NCBI GenBank assembly: GCA_020851075.1
Contig: JADZDL010000303.1
Location: forward strand, 1 to 35,085
Direction: 5' to 3'
Source of the DNA: Planctomycetota bacterium
GTDB taxonomy: Bacteria; Planctomycetota; UBA1135; UBA2386
Length of the DNA stretch: 35,085 nt
The first letter of the stretch is position 1. Each line of letters starts with the position of its first letter. Made by a program: the position numbers and the translations under genes. Shown here in pieces: positions 9,743 through 17,398 of the stretch. The notes beneath the pieces were generated by a model, which had not been told where the DNA came from, did not search any database, and saw only the letters and a list, made by a program, of their open reading frames with translations.

Positions 9743-11008
9743 TCAGCGCGAACGCGCCGACACCATGACCTGCACCTGGACTTCCGCATCGCCGCGGCGA
9801 ACGCGCACCGGCACGGACTTGCCGATCTTCAGCCCGCCCAACACTTCGACGTATTCTTCCATGGTCTTCACGGGCTTGCCCGCGAGCTCGACGATGAGGT
9901 CGCCGACCTGGATGCCGGCCTTCTCGGCCCCACCACCTTCGCGCAGATCGCCCACGGTGATGCCTTCGGCCTGTGCGTTGTAGTCAGGCCTGAGGCCGAG
10001 AGCTGGGCGCGCACCTTCGGTCTCGCCTGCCGTCGCGGCGGCTTCGGGCGCGGCGATTGCGGGCACGGACGGCGCGGCTACGGCCGGCACCTTCGGATGC
10101 TCCTTAGGCATCGTGCCCGTGCGCAAGGCTTCGCGCCGCGGGTCGACCACCGGTTCGGGCTGCTTCTCGACCACAACGACGTAGTCCGCGACCGCCCGAT
10201 TCGACTCGTAGGTGTTGGCGTGGAGGTCCTCGACGGCCTCCGAAGACAACACGCGAATGTCCGCCGCCGGCATGCGGCTCTGGATGCGCGCGACGGTGCC
10301 GCGGCGATAGTCGCTGTGGAACTGGCCGCAGACGAGCACGACGAGCGGGTGGTCACCACGCTCCTTGCGCTCCTTCAGGTAGTCGACGATGGACTCGGCC
10401 ATCGTGTCGTCCTTCAGGCACTGCGCCGCGTAGAAACGCTTCATGGCATCTTCGCCGAGCATGCCACCGTGCGTGCCCATCGTGGTCACGAAGGCATCCC
10501 AGTACTCATCCTCGGGCGCCGTCGTCTCGCGTGCGACATCGGGGTTGCCAGCGACGCTCGCGACACCTTCCTTGCTGACCTTGGTCGCCAGCGGGCGCGG
10601 CGCGTTGGCGGCGAGCACGACGAGGCTGTTCTGCTTCGCAAACTCGATAAAGGGCCGGTAATCAGTTTTATAATTTGGCCACGGGCGCGCTTTCGCGAGG
10701 AAGGTCTCCTCATCGATGAGGCCGCTCACGTACTGCAGCAGGACGGTCTGCACATCGCGTTCGAACATCTCCATCGCGAGCACCAGGTTGGGGCGCCGAC
10801 CATGCAGCGCGCGCAGCAGTTCCTGATGTGTGCGATGCACGGCGTCCGAATCGTGCTGTTCGCCGAGCACCACGACATCGGCCTGGGCCAGCGCCGTCGC
10901 CACCTCCCCCACCGATTTGCTGTGGTCAGAACTGGTCATCACGAGCCGCGAAGGCGTAGCACAGGCTGCAGCAAGGGCCAGCAGCACGAGGGAGCCGAGG
11001 GTGCGCAT
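9743..11008 (-). CDS. ChaN-family lipoprotein fused to a PDZ domain
   Basis: 421 residues. Start chosen for the lipoprotein signal: LALAAAC with lipidated Cys16. Residues about 35-280 match the ChaN / haem-binding-uptake (Tiki-like) family: VVVLGEQHDSDAVH (H52, H58), AMEMFERDVQ, the ARPWPNYKTDYRPFIEFA signature and VLVCGQFHSDYRRG. ChaN of Campylobacter binds haem and is linked to iron uptake; related Tiki proteins are metalloproteases. The role in this organism is open. An Ala/Pro linker follows, then a PDZ domain (about 340-421) with EGGGAEKAGIQVGDLIVELAGKPVKT. The fusion suggests the PDZ recruits a substrate or partner at the outer membrane. Oddity: the codons for PNYKTD (10661-10678) all end in A or T, unlike the rest of the gene. 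Confidence 0.88.
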   Translation of the reverse strand: MRTLGSLVLLALAAACATPSRLVMTSSDHSKSVGEVATALAQADVVVLGEQHDSDAVHRTHQELLRALHGRRPNLVLAMEMFERDVQTVLLQYVSGLIDEETFLAKARPWPNYKTDYRPFIEFAKQNSLVVLAANAPRPLATKVSKEGVASVAGNPDVARETTAPEDEYWDAFVTTMGTHGGMLGEDAMKRFYAAQCLKDDTMAESIVDYLKERKERGDHPLVVLVCGQFHSDYRRGTVARIQSRMPAADIRVLSSEAVEDLHANTYESNRAVADYVVVVEKQPEPVVDPRREALRTGTMPKEHPKVPAVAAPSVPAIAAPEAAATAGETEGARPALGLRPDYNAQAEGITVGDLREGGGAEKAGIQVGDLIVELAGKPVKTMEEYVEVLGGLKIGKSVPVRVRRGDAEVQVQVMVSARSR

Positions 11009-11150
11009 GCCAGGATCAGACGGCCCCCACCCGCCGCGGGCAAGGCCCGGACCTTTGCGCTTTCGCGACAACGAAGCCTTTCGCCGCGCTCGCCACCCGC
11101 TTGAATGCGCTGCCCGGCCGCGCCCTGGAGCAAACCGCCGGTTCCCTGGC

Positions 11151-11924
11151 ATGAAGATCACCACCTGGAACGTGAATGGACTGCGGGCCCGTCTGACCCA
11201 TGTCATGGACTTTGTCCGCGACGTGCGCCCCGACGTGCTCTGCCTGCAGGAGACCAAGGTCGAGGACTCGCTGTTCCCGCGCGAGGCGCTCGAGGACGAA
11301 GGCTACAACGTCGAGTTCTTCGGCCAGAAGGGCTACAACGGCATGGCGATCCTCTCCCAGGAGCCGCTCGAGGAGGTCTACCGGGGCATGCCCGACGATC
11401 CGGCCGATGCCGAGCGGCGCGTGCTCGGGGCCACCGTGCGCGGCTACCATGTGCTCGACCTCTACGTCCCCAACGGTCAGGATCTCGGCACTGAGAAGTA
11501 CCACTACAAACTCGACTGGCTGCGCCGCCTGCGTTGCTGGCTCGATTCCCGCTATGCCGCCAACGACAAGGTCGTCGTGGTCGGCGACTTCAACGTGACC
11601 CTCGACGATCGCGACGTGCATGACCCGGCCTGGTGGAACGGCAAGATCCTCTGCTCAGGCCCCGAACGCGAAGCGATGCGCAACGTGATGGCGTTTGGCC
11701 TCGAAGACTCGATGCGGCGCTTTGTTCTGGGTGGCGGCGTCTACACGTGGTGGCACTATCGCGCCGGCGCGGCCTTCGTCGACGATGGCCTGCGCATCGA
11801 CTACGTGCTGTGTTCGCCACCGGCAATGGCGCGCTGCACAGGGGTCGTCGTGCACAAAGAACTGCGCCTGCAGAAGAGTCCGAGTGATCACGTGCCGGTG
11901 ACCGCGACGTTCGCCTCTGACTGA
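11151..11924 (+). CDS. xth: Exodeoxyribonuclease III / AP endonuclease
   Basis: Base-excision-repair nuclease acting on abasic sites and 3' ends of duplex DNA; 257 residues, the usual length. The exonuclease-endonuclease-phosphatase fold motifs are all present: TTWNVNGLRAR at the N-terminus, LCLQETKVED with the metal-binding Glu, VPNGQDLGTEKYHYKLDWL, GDFNVTLDDRD (Asp/Asn catalytic pair), GLRIDYVLCS and SDHVPVTATF with the terminal Asp-His. ATG at 11151 begins exactly at the first beta strand, as in the family. A longer open frame upstream is not family-like. Divergent from the ChaN lipoprotein gene across 142 bases; 31 bases ahead of the ABC transporter genes, which may share its transcript. 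Confidence 0.95.
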   Translation: MKITTWNVNGLRARLTHVMDFVRDVRPDVLCLQETKVEDSLFPREALEDEGYNVEFFGQKGYNGMAILSQEPLEEVYRGMPDDPADAERRVLGATVRGYHVLDLYVPNGQDLGTEKYHYKLDWLRRLRCWLDSRYAANDKVVVVGDFNVTLDDRDVHDPAWWNGKILCSGPEREAMRNVMAFGLEDSMRRFVLGGGVYTWWHYRAGAAFVDDGLRIDYVLCSPPAMARCTGVVVHKELRLQKSPSDHVPVTATFASD

Positions 11925-11955
11925 CGCCTCTGCCGGAGCAACGCTTGAGCCTGCG

Positions 11956-12741
11956 ATGACCGACGCCAACGCAACGATCGTGACGAAGTCCCTCGGCCGC
12001 CACTTCGCGGGCAAATGGGCTGTGCGCAACCTCGATCTGTGCGTGTCAGCAGGCGAGATCTACGGGTTTCTCGGCCAGAACGGCGCTGGCAAGACGACCA
12101 CGATCCGCATGCTGTCCGGGCTGCTGCGCCCAAGCGAAGGCACCGCCAGGATCACCGGCCTCGATCACCTGACCGGCGGTCGCGCGATCAAACAGCGCAT
12201 CGGCCTCGTACCGGATACGCCGCCCATCTACGACTACCTGACCGGCCGCCAGTACGTGGCGCTCGTGGCGAGCCTCTGGCACATCGGCAAGAAGGACCGC
12301 GACGAACGCTGCGATCGCCTGTTCCACCTGCTCGCGCTCGACGAAGCCGCCGACGAACTCTGCAAGGGTTACTCACACGGCATGCGCAAGAAGGTGCACC
12401 TCGCGGCCGTGCTCACGACCGCGCCGCAGGTCTTGCTGCTCGATGAGCCGACCACGGGACTCGATCCCTTGAGCACCAAACGGCTGAAGGACCTGCTGCA
12501 GGAAGAAAGTGCCCGCGGCACGACGGTGCTGTTCAGCACGCACATGCTGGAGACCGCCGAGCAGATCTGCCACCGCGTCGGCATTCTCGCCAACGGCTGC
12601 TTGCGCGTCGAAGGCAGCGTCGCCGAGCTCCGGGCCCGCTTCGGCCACAGCTCCCTCGAGAACGTCTTCCTCGACCTCACGGCGGCCGCCGCAGCCGACC
12701 AGGAACCGCGCGGAGCCAACGATGGGCCTGCTGCAGGCTGA
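11956..12741 (+). CDS. ABC transporter ATP-binding protein (ABC-2 exporter type)
   Basis: 261 residues. Walker A GQNGAGKTT (40-48), signature YSHGMRKK (139-146), Walker B VLLLDEPTTGLD (159-170) and the H-loop STH (194-196) are all intact, so it should be an active ATPase. The sequence is of the CcmA/NatA-like ABC-2 subfamily that powers exporters. SHGM replaces the classic SGGQ, as is common in this group. Its 3' end overlaps the next gene, a twelve-helix permease, by 20 bases, so the two form one exporter. Substrate unknown; this subfamily exports drugs, lipids, polysaccharides or ions. Confidence 0.93.
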   Translation: MTDANATIVTKSLGRHFAGKWAVRNLDLCVSAGEIYGFLGQNGAGKTTTIRMLSGLLRPSEGTARITGLDHLTGGRAIKQRIGLVPDTPPIYDYLTGRQYVALVASLWHIGKKDRDERCDRLFHLLALDEAADELCKGYSHGMRKKVHLAAVLTTAPQVLLLDEPTTGLDPLSTKRLKDLLQEESARGTTVLFSTHMLETAEQICHRVGILANGCLRVEGSVAELRARFGHSSLENVFLDLTAAAAADQEPRGANDGPAAG

Positions 12742-14365
12742 TCTGCGCGCCCTCGCCAACCTGCCGAGCACCCCGGCGGGTCGACGCATCGCGATCAGCA
12801 CGGTCACCGGGCTCGCGCTGCTCGGCATGATGTCCTGGTGGGGCTGCCGCGAAATGCTCACGCGGCCCGAACTGCTGCAGATGATGCAGGACCGATCGCC
12901 GGGCAATTCCCTGCGCGGCATGCTCGGATTTGCGCTGATGCCCTGTTCGGTGACGGCCACCTGGCTCGGGCTCGCGATCGCGCAGCGCCAGCTCTTCGAG
13001 TCCCAGGAACTCGTGTTGTGGCTCAGCGCCCCGATCCCGCGCGGGCGCGCGGCCGTGCAGGTGCTGCTGCGCGCCTGCTTCCTCTCGCTCATGTGGGGAA
13101 CGGCACTCGCCGCGCCCATGCTCGTCGTGGTGCTGCGCAATGCAGATGCACCGGCAACTGCCTACCTGTTGATGCCGGTCGCGATGCTCGCCTGCGCGGT
13201 CCCGGTGATCGCCACCCTGCTCGCCGCGCAGATCCTGCTCGTGCGCTTTCTCGCCGGGCGCTGGCTGCGGCTGCTGTTTGCGCTGCTGAGCGCGCTCGCT
13301 TCGGTCGCTTTCTCGACGTGGTTGCTGATCGGCCTCTTCACGCCCGGCGGCGAACGCGCTGCCGAACTCGCCGCCGCCGCAACCACCCCCGGCCAGTTGC
13401 CGTGGCTGCTCGACACCGCAGCCGAACTGCTCACGAATGCCGCGCACAACACGCTGCACGGCAGCGCGTTCTTCCAACTCCTCGCCTGGGTGGCCGCCGC
13501 GTTGCTGCTGTTCGCAGCCACTTCGCTGCTGCATGCGCGCGCCGTAGAGAAGCACCAGCTCAGTGAAGGGCCGCTGTTCCTGCGCCGCAAGACGGCGTGG
13601 CCGAGCCGGATTTCGAGCGCCATCCGCCGCAAGGAGTTTGCGCAGGTGCTGCAGCAACCCGCTGCCCTGATCAGCTTCCTCGGCTTTGCGTTCCTCGTGA
13701 TCACGCTCGTGCGCGAACAGGTGCTCGTGGGCGGTATCCTCGGCAATTGGCGATTGCCGCGCGAAGTTGCGCATCTAGGCGCGATGCTCATGCACTGGTG
13801 GCTCGCGGTGCTGCTCGTGCTCTACGCGCACATGGGCCGCCTCGCGATGTGGGACGGCGCCCAATGGTCGCTCTACATGAGCGCGCCGGCGCGTCCGGCG
13901 GCGATCCTCTGGGGTAAACTGCAGGCGATCGCGCTGTTCCTGCTGTGGCCACTGTTGCTCGTCGGCGCCGCCGGATCGCAGATCCTCGGCGCGAGCCCGT
14001 TCACGCTGTTGTTGTTCGCGGCAATCGCACTGGCCGGCACCGTGACGGCACTCGGCGTGCTCACGATCGTCGGCACTTCGCCGCGACTCATGCGGCCGGA
14101 CGACGGTGGCCAGATCGTGCAGGGTAGCCGCAGTTTCCTCGCCGCGATGTTGCTCGTCATCGTCTTCGAACTCGCCTCCGCCCCCGCCGTGCAAGGTTGG
14201 TGGTGGCTGGCGGAATACCTGCGCCGCCGCCCGATGCGCGGCGAAGAACTGCTGCCCTACGCGCCCTGGGTCGTGGCGGCCGCCTGGCTGCTCGCCCTGG
14301 CGGTCGGCGGCATCGGCATCGGCATCGGCGTGCGCAACTACGGGCGGCTGTCGCGGCCGCGGTGA
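12722..14365 (+). CDS. ABC exporter permease with duplicated halves
   Basis: 547 residues, about twelve hydrophobic segments. Start at the ATG overlapping the ATPase gene, beginning MGLLQADLRALANLP. The protein looks like two related halves: LVLWLSAPIPRGRAAVQVLLRA in the first half and WSLYMSAPARPAAILWGKLQA in the second occupy matching positions after a pair of helices. This motif (LSAP followed by K/R and a helix) is typical of the putative ABC-exporter permeases found beside NatA-like ATPases. A basic cytoplasmic loop with SRISSAIRRKEF joins the halves. With both halves in one chain the transporter may need only an ATPase dimer and one permease. Substrate cannot be told. Confidence 0.85.
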   Translation: MGLLQADLRALANLPSTPAGRRIAISTVTGLALLGMMSWWGCREMLTRPELLQMMQDRSPGNSLRGMLGFALMPCSVTATWLGLAIAQRQLFESQELVLWLSAPIPRGRAAVQVLLRACFLSLMWGTALAAPMLVVVLRNADAPATAYLLMPVAMLACAVPVIATLLAAQILLVRFLAGRWLRLLFALLSALASVAFSTWLLIGLFTPGGERAAELAAAATTPGQLPWLLDTAAELLTNAAHNTLHGSAFFQLLAWVAAALLLFAATSLLHARAVEKHQLSEGPLFLRRKTAWPSRISSAIRRKEFAQVLQQPAALISFLGFAFLVITLVREQVLVGGILGNWRLPREVAHLGAMLMHWWLAVLLVLYAHMGRLAMWDGAQWSLYMSAPARPAAILWGKLQAIALFLLWPLLLVGAAGSQILGASPFTLLLFAAIALAGTVTALGVLTIVGTSPRLMRPDDGGQIVQGSRSFLAAMLLVIVFELASAPAVQGWWWLAEYLRRRPMRGEELLPYAPWVVAAAWLLALAVGGIGIGIGVRNYGRLSRPR

Positions 14366-14467
14366 GCTGGCCGCGGCCCGGGCAACTGCATCCCAGGCCG
14401 AATCCAGCAGGATCCGCCGTTCCCGGCTAGGCTAGCGCCACCCGCGCCACGAACCTCCGCTGCGTCC

Positions 14468-15736
14468 ATGACCCACAGACACCCCTACCTGCCGTGGTTG
14501 CTTGCGAGCCTGCTCGGGCCGAGCCTGCAACTCGCCGCCCAGGACGATCTGCGCGATCGCCTCGTGCGCACGGACGGCAAGGTCCTGACCGGGCGCCTCG
14601 TCACCCCGCATTCCCCCGACGAAATGCTGCTCCTGCAAGGCGGCAAGCGCGTGCGCGTCGCGCGCGCGGACCTCGCCAGTGTCGAACTCGTCGGCGATGC
14701 CATTCGCGAGTTCTGCGAACGGCGTCTGGCCATGAAGGACTCTGCGAAGGCACAGTGGTTTCTCGTCGACTGGGCCAACAGTCACGGGCTGCCCGGCCTA
14801 GCGCGCGCCCAGGCGATGCTGATCGTGCTCGACGATGACAGCCACGATGCCGCCCACGAGTTCCTCGGCCACAAGAAGATGAACAAGGGCTGGCTGTGGG
14901 AACTCGATGGTCGGCACGTGACGCGCGAGCAGTTCGAGAACTCGCTCGTGAAGAAGCCCATCGACCTGGTCGGCGAACGCTTCGTGCTGCGCTGCGATGG
15001 TGGCCTGCGCACCAACCTCGCGGCCCTGCTCGACCTCGAACACCTCGGTGTCGTCTTCCACGCCCAATTCGGCAAAGCCCTGCAATTGCGCGAATCGCTG
15101 ATCCCGATGCGCATCGAGTGCAGCCGCAACGTGGAAGCGTTCCAGAAGTGGGGTTTCCGGCCGTTGCCCTACTACACGCCAGCCCCGCACGGCGATCTCG
15201 CGCGCACCTTCTACGCCGGTGCGTCGCCGATCCGGCCCCAGAAGCTGTTCTTCGTGGCCACGCAAGCGTTGTTGTACCACACGCTGATCGGCGACGTCGC
15301 GCGCAACAACGATCGCGATCGCGTCTGCCCGTGGCTCGAAATCGGACTGGGCATGTACATGGAGAACACCATGCAGGGCCCCGCCGGCTTCGCTGCGCCG
15401 GGAGCGCTGCGCGCGCAGGATCTGCAGGCGATGCAGGCGCTCGGCCGCGACTTCCGCATCACCCAATTGCTGCACCTGCCGATGTACGGCGGCTTCTACC
15501 TGCTCGACGACACGGCGACGGCCGTCAACTGGAGCGCCGCCGTCATGTTCGTCGCGTGGCTGCTCGATGCCGACAACGACCCGCCGACGCGCGAACCGTT
15601 CCTCACGTTCGTGCGCGAAGCGCTGGGCGAAAAGAAGGGCGACAGCAGTTCGGCCTTCGACAAGGTGATGGGCCGCCGCATCGAGGATCTCGAAGAGCCG
15701 TGGCTCAAATGGCTCAACACGAAGGCTGGTCGCTGA
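14468..15736 (+). CDS. Secreted protein resembling an inactivated gluzincin peptidase
   Basis: 422 residues; signal peptide at residues 1-24 (ending LAAQ). A small N-terminal beta module DGKVLTGRLVTP follows, of a type seen in planctomycete secreted proteins. Then comes a helical stretch with AHEFLGHKK and GWLWELDGRHVTREQF. Residues 200-320 resemble the MA-clan gluzincin region: a helix ending LLYHTLIGD (268-276) where HExxH would be expected, and WLEIGLGMYME (289-299) at the place of the WLxEGLAxYxE helix. The second His and the Glu of HExxH are replaced (HTLIG), so proteolysis by the usual mechanism is unlikely. It may be a binding pseudoenzyme. A TAGGCT hexamer at 14428-14433 could serve as -10. 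The 3' end overlaps the convergent acetyltransferase by 23 bases. Confidence 0.72.
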   Translation: MTHRHPYLPWLLASLLGPSLQLAAQDDLRDRLVRTDGKVLTGRLVTPHSPDEMLLLQGGKRVRVARADLASVELVGDAIREFCERRLAMKDSAKAQWFLVDWANSHGLPGLARAQAMLIVLDDDSHDAAHEFLGHKKMNKGWLWELDGRHVTREQFENSLVKKPIDLVGERFVLRCDGGLRTNLAALLDLEHLGVVFHAQFGKALQLRESLIPMRIECSRNVEAFQKWGFRPLPYYTPAPHGDLARTFYAGASPIRPQKLFFVATQALLYHTLIGDVARNNDRDRVCPWLEIGLGMYMENTMQGPAGFAAPGALRAQDLQAMQALGRDFRITQLLHLPMYGGFYLLDDTATAVNWSAAVMFVAWLLDADNDPPTREPFLTFVREALGEKKGDSSSAFDKVMGRRIEDLEEPWLKWLNTKAGR

Positions 15737-16256
15737 CCAACGCCGCTGCCGCCGCGCGTTCGAGCGCTTCCCCTTCGAGGCGGCAGATGCGCCAATCGGA
15801 CAACAACCGCGCGCCTTGCTGCTCGTAGAAGCCGATCGCGCCGGTATTCCAATCGAGCACGCACCAGTCCAGCCGTGGGCAGCCGCGCCGCTTCGCTTCG
15901 GCGGCGACCGCGCGCAACAACAGGAGGCCGATGCCGCGGCCGCGCTCTTCGGGCGCTACAAACAGATCCTCGAGGTGCAGGCACGGCTGCGTGCGAAACG
16001 TCGAGTAGGTCTGGAAGTAGAGCGCAAAACCCACGGGCTGCTGCGCACGTTCGGCGAGCAAGGCGCCGCAGGCCGGGGATGGCCCAAACAGATGTTCGTG
16101 CAGGCGTCGTTCGTCGAGGTCGAGCTGATGCTCGAGACGTTCGAAACGCGCCAGATCGCGGATGAAACGCGCGATATGCGGCACATCGGCTGGCGCCGCA
16201 GCGCGCACGCCGACCACACCAACGGGCTCGCTACCAGCCGGCAGGCCAGGATTCAC
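15714..16256 (-). CDS. GNAT-family N-acetyltransferase
   Basis: 180 residues. Transfers an acetyl group from acetyl-CoA to an amine. The layout is that of the SSAT/thialysine-acetyltransferase-like branch: [21 protein letters not shown] at the start, [27 protein letters not shown] (acetyl-CoA pyrophosphate loop RGRGIG) and [20 protein letters not shown]. This branch acts on polyamines, thialysine or small amines; the precise substrate is not fixed by sequence. GTG start overlaps the infA stop by four bases (GTGA, 16253-16256), so it is translationally coupled to initiation factor IF-1. That pairing is unusual and may simply reflect compact packing. Confidence 0.9.
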   Translation of the reverse strand: MNPGLPAGSEPVGVVGVRAAAPADVPHIARFIRDLARFERLEHQLDLDERRLHEHLFGPSPACGALLAERAQQPVGFALYFQTYSTFRTQPCLHLEDLFVAPEERGRGIGLLLLRAVAAEAKRRGCPRLDWCVLDWNTGAIGFYEQQGARLLSDWRICRLEGEALERAAAAALVSDQPSC

Positions 16257-16468
16257 GCGCGGTACGTGATGCGACCGCGAGTCAGGTCATAGGGCGACAG
16301 TTCGACCGTGACGCGATCGCCGGGAATGATGCGGATGTAGTGCTTGCGCATCTTGCCGGAAATGTGGGCGAGCACGATGTGGCCACCCTCGATCTGAATC
16401 CGGAACTTCGTATTGGCTAGGGTCTCGACGACCGTACCGTCCAGGACGATGGCTTCTTCTTTGGGCAC
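16253..16468 (-). CDS. infA: Translation initiation factor IF-1
   Basis: 71 residues, the normal length. Binds the A site of the 30S subunit and helps IF-2 and IF-3. The single S1/OB-fold domain is plain: [42 protein letters not shown] and [25 protein letters not shown] is the start, giving the family N-terminus (M)PKEE, with GGAG five bases before it. The frame stays open upstream, but that part is not IF-1-like. It is the first gene of a pair with the acetyltransferase. Promoter and leader are described separately. Confidence 0.97.
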   Translation of the reverse strand: MPKEEAIVLDGTVVETLANTKFRIQIEGGHIVLAHISGKMRKHYIRIIPGDRVTVELSPYDLTRGRITYRA

Positions 16469-16473
16469 AACAA

Positions 16474-16477
16474 CTCC
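16474..16477 (-). promoter_or_regulatory. Ribosome binding site of infA
   Basis: GGAG on the minus strand with a five-base spacer to GTG. Together with the conserved IF-1 N-terminus it settles the start inside a longer open frame. Confidence 0.65.
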
Positions 16478-16502
16478 GTGAGCACTCGCGCGTGAACTGC
16501 CC

Positions 16503-16517
16503 CGCGGAACTTCCGCG
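16503..16517. repeat. 15-base palindrome in the infA leader
   Basis: Perfect inverted repeat CGCGGAA-C-TTCCGCG, 35 bases before the infA start and inside the likely 5' untranslated leader. It could be a protein-binding site or, less likely given the single central base, an RNA hairpin. Confidence 0.5.
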
Positions 16518-16550
16518 AAACCTGACAGGTCCCGAACGAGTGGGCGAAGC

Positions 16551-16580
16551 ATTCTAGGGGCCAACGGAAGCACGGATCAA
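16551..16580 (-). promoter_or_regulatory. Candidate sigma-70-type promoter for infA
   Basis: On the minus strand: TTGATC (16575-16580), an 18-base spacer, then TAGAAT (16551-16556). Four of six and five of six bases match the consensus. Transcription would start about 75 bases before the infA GTG, giving a long leader holding the 15-base palindrome. The rest of 16581-16713 shows nothing else I can support. Confidence 0.5.
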
Positions 16581-16713
16581 GGTGCCAGATGGCCCATCGC
16601 AGCGATATCGCGGGTTCCGCAGGTGGCACAAGGGCCCAACCTGACGATTTCCCGGCCCGAGGAACGCAAGTGCAGCTTGCCTGAGGCCCTGGTAGAAGCG
16701 AGAGTTGCGTGCC

Positions 16714-16719
16714 AAGGAG
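16714..16719 (+). promoter_or_regulatory. Ribosome binding site deciding a TTG start
   Basis: AAGGAG with a six-base spacer to TTG at 16726. The in-frame TTG at 16705 lies upstream of this site, so 16726 is the better start for the methyltransferase. Confidence 0.65.
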
Positions 16720-16725
16720 ATCCCC

Positions 16726-17370
16726 TTGCCACCGCGGTCCAACGCAAACGAACGGCGCGCCAAACCCCCTGCCGGGGACCGTTTTGGCGCCGACTACTAT
16801 CGCCGCTTCTACGCCGATCCGCGGACGCGCGTGAGCGACCTCGCGGCGGTGCAGAAGCTGGCGGACTTCGTCGGCGGCTACCTGCGCTACCTGGAGGTCC
16901 CGGTCCGCACGATCCTCGACGTCGGTTGCGGCGTCGGCAACTGGCAGAAGGCCAGCAAGAAGATCTGGCCGCGAGCCCGCTACCACGGCCTCGAATACAG
17001 CCAACATCTCTGCGACCGCTTCGGCTGGACCCACGGCTCGATCGTCGACTTCGAGGCCACGTCGCTGCGCCCGGACGGCACTTTTGACTTCGTCGTATGC
17101 CAGGGTGTGCTGCAGTATCTGGACGATCGAGCGGCCACTGCGGCGATCGACAACCTCGGGGCCATGTGCAGCGGCGCGTTGTATCTCGAAGCGCTGACCG
17201 AGCTCGATTGGCGCGAAAACTGCGACCGCGCGCGCACCGATGGCAACGTGCACCTGCGCACTGGCACCTGGTATCGCAAGCGCCTGCGCAAACATTTCCT
17301 CGACTGTGGCGGCGGTCTGTTCTGCAGCCGCGCCGCCGGCGTTTCCTTGTTCGAACTCGAAGGCTCGTGA
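16726..17370 (+). CDS. Class I SAM-dependent methyltransferase
   Basis: 214 residues; TTG start supported by AAGGAG. Motif I is TILDVGCGVGNW (SAM-binding glycine loop). Later motifs are GLEYS (acidic residue at the end of strand 2), GSIVDFEA and DFVVCQGVLQYLDD (post-motif, typical of small-molecule methyltransferases). The N-terminus DRFGADYYRRFY resembles a cap helix that gates the active site. The substrate is not evident. It is followed after 28 bases by the M48 protease gene; whether they share a job is unknown. Confidence 0.88.
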   Translation: MPPRSNANERRAKPPAGDRFGADYYRRFYADPRTRVSDLAAVQKLADFVGGYLRYLEVPVRTILDVGCGVGNWQKASKKIWPRARYHGLEYSQHLCDRFGWTHGSIVDFEATSLRPDGTFDFVVCQGVLQYLDDRAATAAIDNLGAMCSGALYLEALTELDWRENCDRARTDGNVHLRTGTWYRKRLRKHFLDCGGGLFCSRAAGVSLFELEGS

Positions 17371-17398
17371 TGGAGGCGCACGCGCGCAACGGATCCCA

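Noticed and set aside
7776..9983. A 735-codon open frame on the plus strand opposite the NHL-like gene
   Set aside because: Arg/His/Pro-rich translation with no motif, antisense to a protein with a signal peptide and clean domains; a mirror frame caused by high GC at third positions.
10669..10674. A functional antisense promoter at the perfect TATAAT inside the ChaN gene
   Set aside because: No -35-like element at 16-18 bases and no plus-strand gene to serve. Kept only as part of the codon-island finding.
14352..14375. Terminator at the end of the ABC permease gene (CGCGGCC and GGCCGCG arms)
   Set aside because: Short arms with a 10-base loop, overlapping the stop, no T-run; such pairs are frequent by chance in this composition.
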